Source: Streptomyces sp. AC558_RSS880
Lineage (GTDB): Bacteria; Actinomycetota; Actinomycetes; Streptomycetales; Streptomycetaceae
Assembly: GCF_019049255.1 (NCBI RefSeq)
Contig: NZ_JAGMUJ010000006.1
Location: 62,001-126,000 of the forward strand
DNA length: 64,000 nt
Direction: 5' to 3'
In this document: piece after piece, positions 63,101 to 64,000 of the stretch
How the letters are laid out: every line of letters starts with the position of its first letter
Position numbering within the stretch: the stretch's first letter is position 1
Program-made: the position numbers and the translations under genes
Notes under the pieces: model-generated
The model's input: only the letters and a program-made list of their open reading frames with translations
What the model was told of the DNA's origin: nothing
Database searches by the model: none

Positions 63101-64000
63101 GTCGCCCAGCTCCACACCGCTGTCAGCCGCGACGTCCTCCGCCTGCCGGCGCACGCGGCCATCGGCTACTCCTCGGGCGAATCCACCGCGCTGGTCGCCC
63201 TCGGCGCCTGGCGGGACGTGCCGCGGCTGATCGACGACGCCCGCCGGTCCGACATCTTCACCACCCGCCTCGCCGGCCCGATGACCGACGTGCGCCGCCA
63301 CTGGCGGGCGCTCGGCATCCCGGAGGGACGATGGGCGAGTTACGCCGTGCACGCCCCCGAGGACGCGTTGCGCGACGCGCTCGCCGCCGAACCCGCCGTC
63401 CACCTCATGGCGCGCAACGCCCCCGGCGTCCAGGTGATCGGCGGCGAGGCCGGCGGCTGCCGACGGGTACTCGACCGGCTCGGCACACCCGACGCCATCC
63501 CGCTCGACTACGACATCGCCGTACACGTGCCGGAGGCCGCCGCCGTCCGCGAGACCTGCCGGGCCCTGCACCACCGCGAGACCCACCCGGTGCCGGGGAT
63601 CCGTTTCTACTCCGCCACCGGCGCGGAGCCCTACGTCCCCGACACCGACCGCGCCGCCGACGCCGTCACCGACCAGACGCTCGGCCCGCTCGACTTCACC
63701 GCCGCCGTGGAGCGCGCCTGGCGGGACGGGGTACGGGTCTTCGTCGAGCACGGCCCCGGCGCCCTGTGCACCGGCTGGACCAGCCGGATCCTGGCCGGCC
63801 GCGACCACCTCGCGGTGGCCATGGACGGCGGCCCCGACCGGGGCGTCCCGCACCTGGTGCGCGCGGTCGCCGAACTGACGGCGGCCGGTGTCCCCGTCGA
63901 CCACGCCGCGCTGGCCGCGCTGCTCCGCCGGGGCATGTCCGCCCCGCCGCCCCCGCCCGCCACGGTCCGCGTCCCCGCCCGGCTCCCGGAAGTACCCCCG
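60107..64000 (+). CDS. pfaC: PfaC-type synthase, KS-CLF-AT, cut by window end
   Basis: The frame is open from ATG 60107 (or ATG 60131) to the last base, 1298 codons, with no stop in the window. Ketosynthase (about 10-425): Cys181 in DAACASAL, His316 in ECHATGT, His352 in NIGHLVTAAG. The second ketosynthase-like domain (about 505-740) reads VSAEEASGL with Glu657 in place of Cys, the chain-length-factor state of PfaC proteins. Acyltransferase-like domain (about 925-1290): FTNGTATYPGMARGL, Ser1022 in GYSSGESTAL, VFVEHGPGALC. PfaC proteins normally continue with two dehydratase domains (FabA-like) that set cis double bonds; these should lie just beyond the window. It starts 71 bases after the PfaA stop and completes the synthase. 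Confidence 0.92.
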   Translation, partial: MSDGRRTTMDFEPVAIVGRGCVLPGALDPGTFWDNVRAGRVSLSRVPEGRWRLPEGVAVGAGPGVGGYVHGFDDVFDPGGFATGADRVRAFDPCVRFVLHAVRQALREAGADRPYDPGRAGLVMGNLSLPTDGLAAYAEAVWRGGERRPDALGRFSSGLPAELAAAALGLEGGAYALDAACASALYAVKLACDRLHDRTADLMVAGAVNRTDDLAVHLAFDALSALSPTGRSRPLHRDADGLVPAEGAAFVALMRLTDALAQGRRVLGVVRGAGLSNDGRTGGLLAPSPRDQIRAVRQAYARAGLAPESLSYLECHATGTPVGDAAEAEAMAEVFAGCRDLPVGSVKANIGHLVTAAGGAGILKVLAAMEAGVRPPTPGAAEPVDALRDGPLRPLVDAEDWDGPRRAGINAFGFGGNNAHLILDAWTGDDGHAPALPSRPAAPRRNDPEATATATTTATATATATATAAAVRVPAVGVPERVPETGAGDPAAGSPDTPCPGQVPASDPVAVVALGVRVADGAGLDAFRDALLTGTPLRDPAGTYDVALPDLRFPPADLARSLGQQTAVLEAARDAARGITLPRERTMVLIGMGCDPEVARYPAEARRRTGDADAQAAPLAPGLTAPAVVGTMPNVVANRISAQLDTGGPAFTVSAEEASGLVAVDLGTRALRRREADVVLAGAVDLSQEPVHRAALADLDRSVPAGDAAVVVVLKRLADARRDGDDVLAVLDPAPAGPAASAAAPAAALVVGPADAGAHDPTERAEHAERAEGTEYTELTEHFDPAGLFGTPHAAQGALALACAVLALRHGAIPRTGGPADPALDHGRTARVKVRTLGGTRVTLGLRADRVMPWAPRTATTLHVFSGRDAAGALAAARAGTGSDTGPARLVVAADDPATLTARVTAAERWLTAGGVRPEGVAFAARPVTGETALVFTNGTATYPGMARGLMLALPAPLHGIRDRWGPLQDIAGWAYRDPADRTAPHSDALDRIWGAALVAQLHTAVSRDVLRLPAHAAIGYSSGESTALVALGAWRDVPRLIDDARRSDIFTTRLAGPMTDVRRHWRALGIPEGRWASYAVHAPEDALRDALAAEPAVHLMARNAPGVQVIGGEAGGCRRVLDRLGTPDAIPLDYDIAVHVPEAAAVRETCRALHHRETHPVPGIRFYSATGAEPYVPDTDRAADAVTDQTLGPLDFTAAVERAWRDGVRVFVEHGPGALCTGWTSRILAGRDHLAVAMDGGPDRGVPHLVRAVAELTAAGVPVDHAALAALLRRGMSAPPPPPATVRVPARLPEVPP
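61454..61516 (+). repeat. Hexamer repeat coding for (Ala-Thr)n in the PfaC linker
   Basis: About ten near-identical GCCACG units between the ketosynthase and chain-length-factor domains encode an Ala-Thr linker. Such a tract is prone to slippage but keeps frame because the unit is six bases. Confidence 0.85.

Overview
The window has the marks of a Streptomyces replicon: very high GC with strong third-position GC bias, GTG starts, AGGAG-type ribosome sites, a SARP regulator, NarL-type two-component genes, secreted hydrolases and a large iterative synthase. A partition locus (ParA, ParB and seven copies of one palindrome), an iteron array beside a primase-polymerase gene, two plasmid-type primase/helicase genes and many transposase remnants and broken genes suggest that at least 1-44 kb belongs to a giant (probably linear) plasmid or a plasmid-derived chromosome arm. 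No telomere, rRNA or tRNA was seen.

Layout. 0-8 kb: a SorC-type regulator, then a minus-strand block running helicase > SARP > two alpha/beta hydrolases > DoxX, with a strong promoter under a perfect palindromic operator. 8-16 kb: secreted and membrane proteins, a two-component system, a GDSL lipase and a LuxR regulator. 16-23.5 kb: the replication zone, with a second helicase, a 45-codon remnant of a primase-polymerase gene, an intact primase-polymerase gene, and iterons at about 23.05-23.39 kb. Between these sit a CPBP protease, an ATPase and a broken GH9 cellulase. 23.6-28 kb: a broken thioesterase, a DUF4157 (eCIS-core) protein and a secreted peptidase. 28-36 kb: the partition zone. 36-41 kb: transposase and transporter remnants among a few intact genes (SDR, XRE regulator, GNAT). 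42.3-43.5 kb: a decayed, inverted copy of the 1.4-6 kb block, headed by a primase-polymerase remnant. 44.2-45 kb: a toxin-antitoxin pair.

From 45.25 kb to the window edge the sequence changes to intact, tightly coupled plus-strand genes of a PUFA-synthase-like (Pfa) pathway. They are a fatty-acyl-AMP ligase; a 1367-residue fusion of a catalase-like domain, a PAI-like FAD fatty-acid isomerase/oxidase, an acyl carrier protein and a thioesterase; a PfaD-type enoyl reductase; a PfaA-type synthase (KS-AT-ACP-KR-DH); and a PfaC-type synthase (KS-CLF-AT, cut by the window end). The simplest reading is iterative synthesis of a polyunsaturated acyl chain, with double-bond isomerisation or oxidation on a carrier protein and thioesterase release. 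A conjugated or oxidised polyunsaturated fatty acid is the expected product class; this is inference. The fused protein is the most unusual object in the window.
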